A stretch of DNA of 7,466 nt from Proteobacteria bacterium UBA664 (GCA_002299125.1 DBNU01000135.1:1-7466); one strand, 5' to 3'; counted from the first letter of the stretch, positions 1-5,929 are shown. The notes: generated from the sequence alone by a model not told the origin. A program made the numbers and translations.

Positions 1-184
1 CTCGCCGGCTTGCTGGGGGACGACCCGGCTGCAACCGGGGGCTTCCTGCTCTCGAGTTTCGGTAAGCCAAAACGCGGTCGCGGAGAATAGAGGTGACAGC
101 GTGTCCATGCAAGACCAAGGCATCGGCGCTCCACATACCGCATGGATGTAGTGATGCGCGTGGCCGCGCGCGGACCTGGCTGCG

Positions 185-604
185 TCAGGGATCCTCGTCG
201 GTGGGGCTGCGCCCGCTGTCGGCCGGGTAGCGATCGGGGGCGGGCGTGAGGGAATTCTGGTTCGGCACGCGAAAGGGCAGCACGGCAGCGACCGGACGCC
301 CCGCGTCTTCACCGGGAGAGTCCAGGCGCTCGATGTGATCCACTAGACCATCCGGCCCGAGCAGGGTTTCCCACATCATCTGCGACAGCCTGACGCAGGC
401 CCCGACCGGACTGGTCGACTGCCGTCGGACCTGATCGATACGCCACTGCAGTCCGCGCAGTCGCTGCCGCATGGCCGGCGGGCTTTGCTCGATGATGCGT
501 TGCACCGCGGCCTCCCGGGCGCGTTCGAAGGCCTCCATGTCCGCTGCCGCGAGTTCGGCCCAATCCTCGAAATCGAAGGTGCCGGGCAGGTCTTTCTGAT
601 CCAT
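185..604 (-). CDS. DUF3135 domain-containing protein
   Basis: A 139-residue protein of unknown function. Residues about 8-80 match my memory of the DUF3135 family, small proteins found mostly in gammaproteobacteria: an acidic start (FDFEDWAELAAADMEAFE), a central RLRGLQWRID stretch at about 48-57, a cysteine at 70 and an LSQMMWE motif at 73-79. No signal peptide or membrane segment is visible, so it is probably cytoplasmic. Residues from about 95 to the end are rich in Pro, Asp, Ser and Arg and look disordered; they lie beyond the conserved part. The ATG at 604 is well supported because GAAGGA (minus strand, 612-617) sits 7 nt upstream. It is on the same strand as xthA but 251 bp downstream of it, so it may have its own promoter, which I could not identify. 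The family call rests on motif recall without a profile search. Confidence 0.82.
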   Translation of the reverse strand: MDQKDLPGTFDFEDWAELAAADMEAFERAREAAVQRIIEQSPPAMRQRLRGLQWRIDQVRRQSTSPVGACVRLSQMMWETLLGPDGLVDHIERLDSPGEDAGRPVAAVLPFRVPNQNSLTPAPDRYPADSGRSPTDEDP

Positions 605-855
605 TCTGGATTCCTTCGGCCTTGGCCGTCACTCCGCACTCACGTTGCCCAGACCGGCTGTCGGCACCACGGAGGACGCCCCCCAGCGCGTTGTCTGGCA
701 CTTGCACCCGGCGCAGGGCGGGGTCGCGCCATTCATCGGGCTGAGTGGCTGCCGGGCCGAACAGAAGGCTATCGCCTGCCTCGCGTGCTTGAGTCGGACG
801 AGTCACGCCCAACTTGAATGAGTGCCCGACAGTCGCACCGTGCCGCATGGGTCAC

Positions 856-1632
856 TCAGGCAGTTGCGGGCGCGAAGCGCGCCCACACTGGCGCGTGGTC
901 AGAGGGCTGCTCCCAACCGCGCACGTCCCGGTCGATGCCACTATCGACACATCGGGCGGCAAGGGACGGCGAGGCGAGGACGAGGTCGATCCGTAGCCCG
1001 AGGTTGCGCCGGAAACCGGCCGCGCGATAGTCCCACCACGAGTAACTTCCCGGCGGCTGCTCAAAACGCCGGAAGCAGTCCTCAAAGCCGAGGCCCGTGA
1101 CCGCTGCGAGTGCGGCCCGCTCGGCCTCACTGCACAGGATCTTTCCGAACCAGAATGCTGGGTCGTGCACGTCGGCGTCGGCAGGCGCGATGTTGAAATC
1201 ACCGAGCAGGACGCGCGCCCGATCATCGGCCCGGGTGGCCAGTGTCGCTTGCAGCGCCGCGAGCCAGGCGAGCTTGTAGGCGTACTTTTCGCTGCCGACC
1301 TCGCTGCCATTGGGCACGTAGAGATTGATGACCTCGAGATCGGCAATCGCCGCGGACAGCACGCGGCGCTGCGGATCCGGGAATCCGGGTAACTCGGTCA
1401 TCAGGGCTGGCCCCGGCTCCGTGCGCGCGAGAATGGCCACACCGTTGTAGGTCTTCTGTCCACTGAACAGGCAGGCATAGCCCGCATCCTCCAGCACCGC
1501 GCACGGGAAGTCTGCGTCCTGCAGCTTGGTCTCCTGCAGGGCAAGGATGTCCGGTGAGCGCTCCGCCAGATAGCGCAGTACCTGCGGCAGGCGCACCCGC
1601 AGGGAGTTGACGTTCCAACTGACGATCAGCAT
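856..1632 (-). CDS. xthA: Exodeoxyribonuclease III (AP endonuclease)
   Basis: A 258-residue exonuclease III of the endonuclease/exonuclease/phosphatase superfamily. The family cleaves the phosphodiester bond 5' of abasic sites, removes 3' blocking groups and degrades DNA 3' to 5', acting in base-excision repair in the cytoplasm. The expected Mg2+-dependent active site is visible: N7 in SWNVNSLR, E34 in LALQETKLQ, Y105 in NLYVPNG, D145 and N147 in LLGDFNIAP, D216 in LRIDLVLAS, and D245-H246 in QPSDHAPVW. The length is close to the E. coli enzyme (about 268). The reading frame stays open upstream to 1830, but MLIVSWNVNSLR is the family's usual N-terminus, so I start at 1632. There is no clear Shine-Dalgarno sequence. 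The start lies 13 bp after the prlC stop, which suggests co-transcription and perhaps translational coupling with prlC. Confidence 0.95.
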   Translation of the reverse strand: MLIVSWNVNSLRVRLPQVLRYLAERSPDILALQETKLQDADFPCAVLEDAGYACLFSGQKTYNGVAILARTEPGPALMTELPGFPDPQRRVLSAAIADLEVINLYVPNGSEVGSEKYAYKLAWLAALQATLATRADDRARVLLGDFNIAPADADVHDPAFWFGKILCSEAERAALAAVTGLGFEDCFRRFEQPPGSYSWWDYRAAGFRRNLGLRIDLVLASPSLAARCVDSGIDRDVRGWEQPSDHAPVWARFAPATA

Positions 1633-1645
1633 GGCGCTGGTCGCA

Positions 1646-3688
1646 TCAGGACACGACCAGACCGGAGTGCCGCAAGAGTGGTGTGATGTCCGGGGCGCGA
1701 CCGCGGAACTCACGGAAGAGTTCTTCGGCATCACGGCTGCCACCCTGCTCGAGCACACTGTGCAGAAAGCTGCGCGCGGTGTCCGGATCGAACACGCCCC
1801 GCTGCTCAAACAGCGAGAAGGCGTCGGCACTCAGGACTTCGGCCCATTTGTAGCTGTAGTAGCCGGCGGCGTAACCGCCGGAAAAGATGTGCGCAAAGCT
1901 GTGCTGGAAGCGGTTGAACGCTGGCGGGTGCACCACGGCTACGCGGTCACGCACGGCATCGAGCGTGTGTTGCACGATACTCGGGTCGCTGAAGTCTCCG
2001 TGCATGTGCAAGGCAAAATCGAACCAGGCGAACTCCACCTGCCGCAGCAGTTGCATCCCCGCCTGAAAATGCCGCGCTGCCAGCATCCGTTGGAAGGTGG
2101 CTGCGTCGATGGGCTCGCCGGTCTGGTAGTGTCCACTGATGAGCCGCAGTACCTCCGGCTCCCAGCACCAGTTCTCCATGAACTGGCTGGGCAGTTCGAC
2201 TGCATCCCAGGCGACGCCGTTGATGCCGGAAACGGCCGGCCAGTCCACGCGGGTCAGCATGTGATGCAGACCGTGGCCGAACTCGTGGAACAAGGTGATG
2301 ACCTCGGTATGGGTCAGCAGGGCCGGCGCATCCTCCACTGGCGGCGTGAAGTTGCAGGTGAGATAGGCCACGGGGTCCTCGACGCCTGAGCCGGTGCGGT
2401 GGCGTACCCGACATTCGTCCATCCAGGCACCACCACGCTTGCCGGTGCGGGCGTAGGGATCGAGGTAGAACATCCCGCGCGGTTCACCATCCTCATCGCG
2501 CAGTTCGTAGAAGCGCACATCCGGGTGCCAGACCTCCACCCCATCGCGGGCGCTGATGCGGACGCCGTAAAGGCGACGCACGAGTTCGAACAGCCCTTCC
2601 AAGACCCTTGGCAACGGAAAGAACGGCCGCAGTGCATCCTGTGAGACGGCGAAATCGCGCTGCCGCAGGCGCTCCGAGTAGTAGGCGAGGTCCCAGCTCT
2701 CCATGGCCGCATCGCCCAGATCCTCGCGGGCGAAGGCTGCAAGCGTGCGGTACTCCTCTTCCGCCTTGGCCCGTCCGCGCTCGGCCAGTTGCTCGAGAAA
2801 ACTGAGCACGTCCTGCGGGGTCTTCGCCATCTTCGTGGCCAACGAGTAGCCGGCGAAGCTTTCGAAGCCCGTACGGGTGGCGATGGCGTGGCGCAACCGC
2901 AGGATCTCGAGCATCAGGCTGCTGTTGTCAAAGCGACCGGCGTTCGGCCCTTGATCGGAGGCGCGGGTCACATAGGCCGTGTACACCTCCTCACGCAACC
3001 TTCGATCCTCCGCATAGGTCATCACCGCGAGATAGGAGGGGAAGTCAAGCGACAACCGGTAGCCCGCCACTCCGGCGCGGTGCGCGCGCGAGCGGGCGAG
3101 CGCCTGCGCGCCCTCGGGGAGGCCCGTGAGGCGGGTGGCATCGGGGAGATCCAGCGTCCATCCCTGGGTGGCATCGAGCAGGTTTTGCTCGAAGCGGGCC
3201 TGGGCAGCGCTCAACTGCTGGCGCAATTCGCGAATGGCGCGCCGCTCTGCCACCGGCAGATCCACCCCCGCCAGGCGGAAGTCGCGCAGGGCATTGGTGA
3301 CGCTGCGCTGCGCAGCCAGATCCAAAGCGGAGAAGTCCGCCCGCTCCGACACCGCCTGATAAGCGGCGTAGAGGCCCGGGTTCTGGGCAAGCTCGGTCTG
3401 GTAGTCCGTGATCTCCGCGAGGCAGCGATTGTAGACCTCGCGCAAGGCCTCGTTGTCGGCCACGGCATGCAGATGACTCGCCGGCGACCAGGTACGGGCC
3501 AGGCGCTGGTTCATCCAATCGACCGGCACGAGGGTGTCGTGCCAGGTTGGAGTCCCTGCCTGCGCGAGCAGTTGTTCCAGTCGCGCCCTGTTGTCCCTGA
3601 GGATCTCGCGGATGGCGGGCTCGATGTGCTCGGCACGGATGCGCGCGAAAGGAGGAAGGGGTGAAGGGACGAGCAAGGGATTGATCAT
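1646..3688 (-). CDS. prlC: Oligopeptidase A (M3 family zinc metallopeptidase)
   Basis: A 680-residue M3 metallopeptidase, the same length as E. coli PrlC (OpdA). The family is cytosolic and degrades short peptides, including released signal peptides. The zinc site is intact: HEFGH with H468, catalytic E469 and H472, then a candidate third ligand E498 in WDAVELPSQFMENW. The substrate-side tyrosine motif GGYAAGYYSYKWAEV near the C-terminus is also present. The N-terminal part is the long helical region that forms the channel over the active site in this family. The frame is open upstream to 3949, but the start MINPLL at 3688 matches the E. coli start (MTNPLL) and gives the exact family length, so the upstream extension is rejected. 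No good ribosome binding site precedes this ATG. The gene heads a probable prlC-xthA operon and is divergent from bfr across 375 bp. Confidence 0.96.
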   Translation of the reverse strand: MINPLLVPSPLPPFARIRAEHIEPAIREILRDNRARLEQLLAQAGTPTWHDTLVPVDWMNQRLARTWSPASHLHAVADNEALREVYNRCLAEITDYQTELAQNPGLYAAYQAVSERADFSALDLAAQRSVTNALRDFRLAGVDLPVAERRAIRELRQQLSAAQARFEQNLLDATQGWTLDLPDATRLTGLPEGAQALARSRAHRAGVAGYRLSLDFPSYLAVMTYAEDRRLREEVYTAYVTRASDQGPNAGRFDNSSLMLEILRLRHAIATRTGFESFAGYSLATKMAKTPQDVLSFLEQLAERGRAKAEEEYRTLAAFAREDLGDAAMESWDLAYYSERLRQRDFAVSQDALRPFFPLPRVLEGLFELVRRLYGVRISARDGVEVWHPDVRFYELRDEDGEPRGMFYLDPYARTGKRGGAWMDECRVRHRTGSGVEDPVAYLTCNFTPPVEDAPALLTHTEVITLFHEFGHGLHHMLTRVDWPAVSGINGVAWDAVELPSQFMENWCWEPEVLRLISGHYQTGEPIDAATFQRMLAARHFQAGMQLLRQVEFAWFDFALHMHGDFSDPSIVQHTLDAVRDRVAVVHPPAFNRFQHSFAHIFSGGYAAGYYSYKWAEVLSADAFSLFEQRGVFDPDTARSFLHSVLEQGGSRDAEELFREFRGRAPDITPLLRHSGLVVS

Positions 3689-4063
3689 CTTGGGAAGTCC
3701 GGTGGCAAGCAGGGCAGGTGAGCGGGGGGCGGCGCGGCGGCGGGGTCCAGACCCAGCGGATCTGTGGACACCGCCCCCTGGTTGAGGCGCAGGCACCGGG
3801 CGTGGCCGCCCAGATGCAAACGCGAACGGGGTGCAGATGCACTTCGGCACGGCGTAACGGATTGCGCTAGAAAGTACGGCGCTTTGCAAGCTGTTCGCGC
3901 AATGCAGTGTCCGGCCAGGGCCGAGCACCAGCGCGTCCAACTCCAGCAAGAACTGTCGTCAGCAGCCGCTCGCGGGCATGGGGCCCGGTGCGGCGCCAGT
4001 GCTCGCGGTACAACCGCGGCCCGCCCATCGAACCTGCCACCACCCTCGACGAGGAGATCCGCC
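3689..4063. other. Divergent intergenic region between prlC and bfr
   Basis: 375 bp without a supported gene; it should contain the promoters of both flanking genes. Structures seen: an 8-bp perfect inverted repeat, GGGGGCGG (3725-3732) with CCGCCCCC (3771-3778), which would form a hairpin in the prlC leader; a direct repeat CAGATGCA at 3811-3818 and 3834-3841, the second copy inside the small palindrome GTGCAGATGCAC (3831-3842); a degenerate Fur-like sequence at 3885-3899; and a short CGCGG-N5-CCGCG stem at 4004-4018. No clear sigma-70 promoter stands out. For prlC the best minus-strand guess is TTGCAA (3884-3889) with CGCAAT 17 bp further on, which is weak. For bfr an isolated -10-like TAGAAA (3868-3873) has no matching -35. 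Confidence 0.6.
4051..4056 (+). promoter_or_regulatory. Strong ribosome binding site of bfr
   Basis: GAGGAG lies 7 nt before the ATG at 4064. It fixes the bfr start even though the frame is open for a further 100 codons upstream, and it implies efficient translation. Confidence 0.88.
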
Positions 4064-4549
4064 ATGAAGGGCGACCCCAAGGTCATCGAAATTCTCAATC
4101 TGGTCCTCAAGAACGAACTCACGGCCATCAATCAGTATTTCCTGCACTCGCGGATGTTCAACGACTGGGGCCTTACCCGGCTCGGGGCCTACGAGTACCG
4201 CGAATCGGTCGACGAAATGAAGCATGCCGACCGCATCATCAGCCGTGTCCTTTTCTTGGAGGCCCTGCCCAATCTGCAGGACCTCGGTCGTCTGCGTATC
4301 GGTGAGAACGTTCCGGAGGCCCTGGCCTGCGACCTCGCGCTCGAGATGGATGCCGTAGCGCTCCTGCGTGAAGGCGTCGCCTACTGCGACTCGATCCGCG
4401 AGTACGTCTCACGCGACCTGCTCGCCTCTATCCTGCACAGCGAGGAAGAGCATATCGACTGGCTGGAGACCAATCTGGATCTCATCCAGAAGGTCGGCAT
4501 CCAGAACTACCTCCAGTCGCAGATGGCCGAGCACGGCGAAGAAGACTGA
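4064..4549 (+). CDS. bfr: Bacterioferritin, haem-type
   Basis: A 161-residue bacterioferritin subunit. The family assembles into a 24-subunit cytoplasmic shell that oxidises Fe2+ at a di-iron ferroxidase centre and stores it as a ferric mineral. Every ferroxidase ligand is at the E. coli numbering: E18, E51, H54, E94, E127 and H130, with Y25 nearby. M52, the ligand that binds haem between two subunits, is present, so this is the haem-binding type that can receive electrons from Bfd. The N-terminus MKGDPKVIEILN is the classic bacterioferritin start. One oddity is Arg at position 46 (GAYEYRESVDEM), where E. coli and Pseudomonas BfrB, as I recall them, have His; in E. coli H46 and D50 form an inner-surface iron site, and D50 is kept here. 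The gene is divergent from prlC, convergent with the Uma2 gene and about 1.1 kb upstream of its likely partner bfd. The strong ribosome binding site decides the start. Confidence 0.97.
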   Translation: MKGDPKVIEILNLVLKNELTAINQYFLHSRMFNDWGLTRLGAYEYRESVDEMKHADRIISRVLFLEALPNLQDLGRLRIGENVPEALACDLALEMDAVALLREGVAYCDSIREYVSRDLLASILHSEEEHIDWLETNLDLIQKVGIQNYLQSQMAEHGEED

Positions 4550-4566
4550 TGTTCGGAGGGCAGGCG

Positions 4567-4588
4567 CTGCCAGCCTTCGGGCTGGCAG
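4567..4588. terminator. UUCG-capped hairpin between bfr and the Uma2 gene
   Basis: CTGCCAGCC (4567-4575), loop TTCG (4576-4579) and GGCTGGCAG (4580-4588) form a perfect 9-bp GC-rich stem closed by a C-UUCG-G loop, an exceptionally stable tetraloop. It begins 17 bp after the bfr stop and ends 9 bp before the Uma2 stop, so it probably ends transcription from bfr and perhaps from both converging genes. Neither side has a U-tract, so it may instead work with Rho or as a 3' end stabiliser for the bfr mRNA. The tetraloop is UUCG only when read from the plus strand; the minus-strand loop is CGAA. Confidence 0.65.
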
Positions 4589-4597
4589 ACCGCGCAC

Positions 4598-5230
4598 TCA
4601 CCGCGCAGCGCCGTGCAGCCAGCAATCCCGGAGCAGGAGCGGGACTGCCGCGAAAGGCTCGATGCACGCCGGCTCGTCGCCGAGATGGGTGGCCACCAGC
4701 AGCCAACCTTCCTCACTCCGACGCAGCACCTCGATACGCCGCGCCTGTGGCTCCACCAGCCAGACATGGCGAACCTCTACGCGGTGATAGCGGTCGAGCT
4801 TGGGCCCGCGGTCCAGATGCTCGGTGGACGGCGAGGCCACCTCGCAGAGCCAATCGGGTGCCAGCTCGAACCACGCCGCATCCGGCACTGTCACCATCCG
4901 CTGCCGTCGCCAACCGGCGATGTCAGGCACCAGCACGTCCGCACCGAAGTGCAACTCGGGCTCATCGAGGATGCACCAGCCACCCGGCGGCCCACCCGCG
5001 ACACCCGTAGGACCATCGAAGGCCACCAGCAGCCGGGCCCCGATCTGGCTCGCTGCCTTGGTGTGCGGGCTTGCCGGTCGCGCCTGCGCGTACAGCGTGC
5101 CGTCGATGATCTCACCGATGTAACGCTCGGGCAGGGCCTCGAGGTCGGCGTAGGTGGCCGCACCGGGCGGTGGCAGTTCGAGGGTGTCTATCATCGGCCT
5201 GACCTCGCGCTGCGATGCGGGGGCGGACAT
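4598..5230 (-). CDS. Uma2-family endonuclease-like protein (DUF820)
   Basis: A 210-residue Uma2/DUF820 protein with a PD-(D/E)XK restriction-endonuclease-like fold. The typical order of motifs is visible: TYADLEALPERY with E40 near the N-terminus, VPDIAGW with D103, DWLCEVASPST with E130, GPKLDRYHRVEVRHVWLV with K144, then LVEPQARRIEVLR. The D103, E130 and K144 set is the expected metal-binding nuclease centre and is intact. The family is very abundant in cyanobacteria and also in some proteobacteria; its biological role is not settled, with links to mobile DNA and defence proposed. Two starts are plausible: ATG at 5230 with GGAGAG 8 nt upstream, and ATG at 5194 (MIDTLELPPP) with GAGG 8 nt upstream. 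I chose the longer one without strong preference. The gene is alone on its strand, between bfr and bfd, and is preceded by an inverted repeat and a MITE-like element, suggesting an acquired cassette. Confidence 0.88.
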   Translation of the reverse strand: MSAPASQREVRPMIDTLELPPPGAATYADLEALPERYIGEIIDGTLYAQARPASPHTKAASQIGARLLVAFDGPTGVAGGPPGGWCILDEPELHFGADVLVPDIAGWRRQRMVTVPDAAWFELAPDWLCEVASPSTEHLDRGPKLDRYHRVEVRHVWLVEPQARRIEVLRRSEEGWLLVATHLGDEPACIEPFAAVPLLLRDCWLHGAAR

Positions 5231-5284
5231 GGCGCTGGCTCTCCAGAGGATAGGCGGAGAGGCATGACAACACAGCCGGGCACG

Positions 5285-5309
5285 GGTACTGCCGATGGCG
5301 ACCAGTACC
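5285..5309. promoter_or_regulatory. Inverted repeat upstream of the Uma2 gene, possible operator
   Basis: GGTACTG (5285-5291) and CAGTACC (5303-5309) form a perfect 7-bp inverted repeat around an 11-bp spacer. It lies 55-79 bp before the Uma2 start at 5230. The half-sites are 18 bp apart, a little under two helical turns, so it could bind a dimeric regulator; it could also fold as a hairpin in the leader. No known regulator consensus is recognised. Confidence 0.35.
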
Positions 5310-5352
5310 GCGCCAGCGGCCCGCGTTCCGGGAAAAAGCCGCGTCGGGCTGA

Positions 5353-5493
5353 GAGGGTGTGAAGAAATCGTCGCGAGCGGCCCGAGAGCAAGGCGGGCGG
5401 CGCACAGCGACGAGACATATCAGACAGATAGGCGAGGAGCGAGCACTGCCCAACGCAGCTATCGGGACGCGCAGCAGATTTATTCACATCCTC
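5353..5493. mobile_element. 141-bp MITE-like element, imperfect full-length palindrome
   Basis: Terminal inverted repeats are GAGGGTGTGAAGAAATC (5353-5369) and, read inward from the other end, GAGGATGTGAATAAATC (5477-5493), identical at 15 of 17 positions. The element is flanked by TGA on both sides (5350-5352 and 5494-5496), a candidate 3-bp target duplication. It encodes no transposase. The similarity continues inside in register around the centre near 5423: CCCGAGAGC (5381-5389) faces GCTATCGGG (5458-5466), GGGCGGCGC (5395-5403) faces GCACTGCCC (5443-5451), and TATC/GATA (5418-5421, 5427-5430) closes the tip, so a transcript would fold into one long imperfect hairpin. The ends resemble IS5-family termini, and a GAG end with a TNA duplication is what I recall for the IS1031 subgroup. 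It could therefore be a non-autonomous derivative of such an IS; the parent family is an inference. Confidence 0.68.
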
Positions 5494-5559
5494 TGAGGCC
5501 CGACCGCCCGGGGCCGCAGTCGCCCCGCCCGGGTCCTGACGGATTCGGTCCTTGGCGGA

Positions 5560-5589
5560 CTTGCGAACCGTTCGCATTCCCACTACCTT
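5560..5589 (+). promoter_or_regulatory. Fur-box-like operator overlapping the candidate bfd promoter
   Basis: TGCGAAC-C-GTTCGCA (5562-5576) is a perfect 7-1-7 inverted repeat. With its flanks (5560-5578, ending in CATT) it resembles GC-rich Fur boxes such as variants of AATGAGAATCATTCGCATT. A weak sigma-70-like promoter overlaps it: TTGCGA (5561-5566), 17 bp, TACCTT (5584-5589), which would place the operator over the -35 and block RNA polymerase. Fur repression of bfd under iron-replete conditions is the known logic in other gammaproteobacteria, so the context fits. Identification of Fur as the regulator is an inference; the palindrome itself is directly seen. Confidence 0.6.
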
Positions 5590-5628
5590 CTGCATCAGGC
5601 CGGGGCGCTCACCCGGTCGCGAGAACGT

Positions 5629-5634
5629 GAGGGG
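5629..5634 (+). promoter_or_regulatory. Ribosome binding site of bfd
   Basis: GAGGGG lies 8 nt before a GTG at 5643. It supports that GTG as the start codon of bfd, together with the conserved YVCICNAVTD N-terminus that follows directly. Confidence 0.85.
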
Positions 5635-5642
5635 AACGCGCC

Positions 5643-5843
5643 GTGTACGTCTGCATCTGCAACGCCGTCACCGACCGTGAGATCCGCGCCGCGCACGAGC
5701 TGGGTGCCGACACCACCGATGCCATCGCCGATTGCCTCGGTGCCGGTACCGGCTGTGGTCGTTGCCGTGAGGCCGTAAGCGACTGCCTCGCCACCTGCCA
5801 GATCAGCTCCGCAAGCCGGGAGTTCGAGGTCGAGGCGGCCTGA
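5643..5843 (+). CDS. bfd: Bacterioferritin-associated ferredoxin
   Basis: A 66-residue BFD-like [2Fe-2S] protein with a GTG start. The four cluster cysteines are at C4 and C6 (YVCICNAVTD) and C38 and C41 (GCGRC), the same positions as in E. coli Bfd, which has 64 residues. Bfd binds bacterioferritin at the haem and passes electrons to the core, so that Fe3+ is reduced and released when iron is scarce. The partner is most likely the Bfr encoded at 4064-4549, which has the haem-ligand methionine needed for this route. The gene has its own probable Fur-controlled promoter and does not share a transcript with bfr, since the hairpin and the opposing Uma2 gene lie between them. It converges on moeB with an 86-bp gap in which I see only a 10-bp palindrome (GCCGTACGGC, 5862-5871) and no clear terminator. 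Confidence 0.96.
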   Translation: MYVCICNAVTDREIRAAHELGADTTDAIADCLGAGTGCGRCREAVSDCLATCQISSASREFEVEAA

Positions 5844-5929
5844 CAGGTCCACCGCTTGCCTGCCGTACGGCCACTCCTCGCAATCTTGTCGGTTTGACCA
5901 CCTTCGAGGACCGCCGCCCGGCATTGGGT

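Larger units (their letters stand above)
5231..5642. other. Intergenic region between the Uma2 gene and bfd
   Basis: 412 bp without a supported gene between two divergent genes. In order it holds the Uma2 leader with a 7-bp inverted repeat (5285-5309), a 141-bp MITE-like element (5353-5493), a GC-rich segment with a 6-bp hairpin CGGGGC/GCCCCG (5509-5527), and the bfd operator, promoter and ribosome binding site (5560-5642). I found no convincing promoter for the Uma2 gene; TTGTCA and TATCCT occur on the minus strand upstream of it but only 12 bp apart. Confidence 0.6.

Noticed and set aside
1..90. Open plus-strand frame from the window edge ending in TAG at 88-90, possibly the tail of an upstream gene
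   Set aside because: Only 29 codons are visible, the sequence matches no family I recognise, and the last third loses the GC-rich third-position pattern; it cannot be supported from this window.
84..112. Minus-strand promoter-like pair TTGCAT (107-112) and TATTCT (84-89) with 17-bp spacing
   Set aside because: The -35 matches consensus at only 3 of 6 positions and the gene it would drive lies outside the window.
309..848. Minus-strand open frame of 179 codons covering the gap between xthA and the DUF3135 gene
   Set aside because: Most of it runs out of frame across the well-supported DUF3135 gene; the part within the gap shows no recognisable family.
819..858. Imperfect stem TGAGTGCCC / GGG-T-CACTCA over the xthA stop as a terminator
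   Set aside because: The loop is 21 nt, the stem has a bulge and includes the stop codon, and no U-tract follows; too weak to call.
1607..2389. Plus-strand open frame of 260 codons, and another at 2789-3664, opposite prlC
   Set aside because: Both are antisense shadows of prlC, whose conserved motifs, length and start are certain; long antisense frames are common at this GC content.
3725..3778. 8-bp GC-rich inverted repeat as a prlC leader riboswitch or attenuator
   Set aside because: The structure is real but short with a 38-nt loop in very GC-rich DNA; no riboswitch class or leader peptide is recognisable.
3689..3949. In-frame upstream extension of prlC
   Set aside because: The extra 87 residues have no family similarity, and the internal start gives the exact 680-residue length and N-terminus of E. 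coli PrlC.
5480..5488. TTATTCACA, a match to the DnaA-box consensus TTWTNCACA
   Set aside because: It is a single copy and lies entirely inside the terminal inverted repeat of the MITE-like element, which explains it; no other DnaA boxes, AT-rich region or replication genes are nearby.
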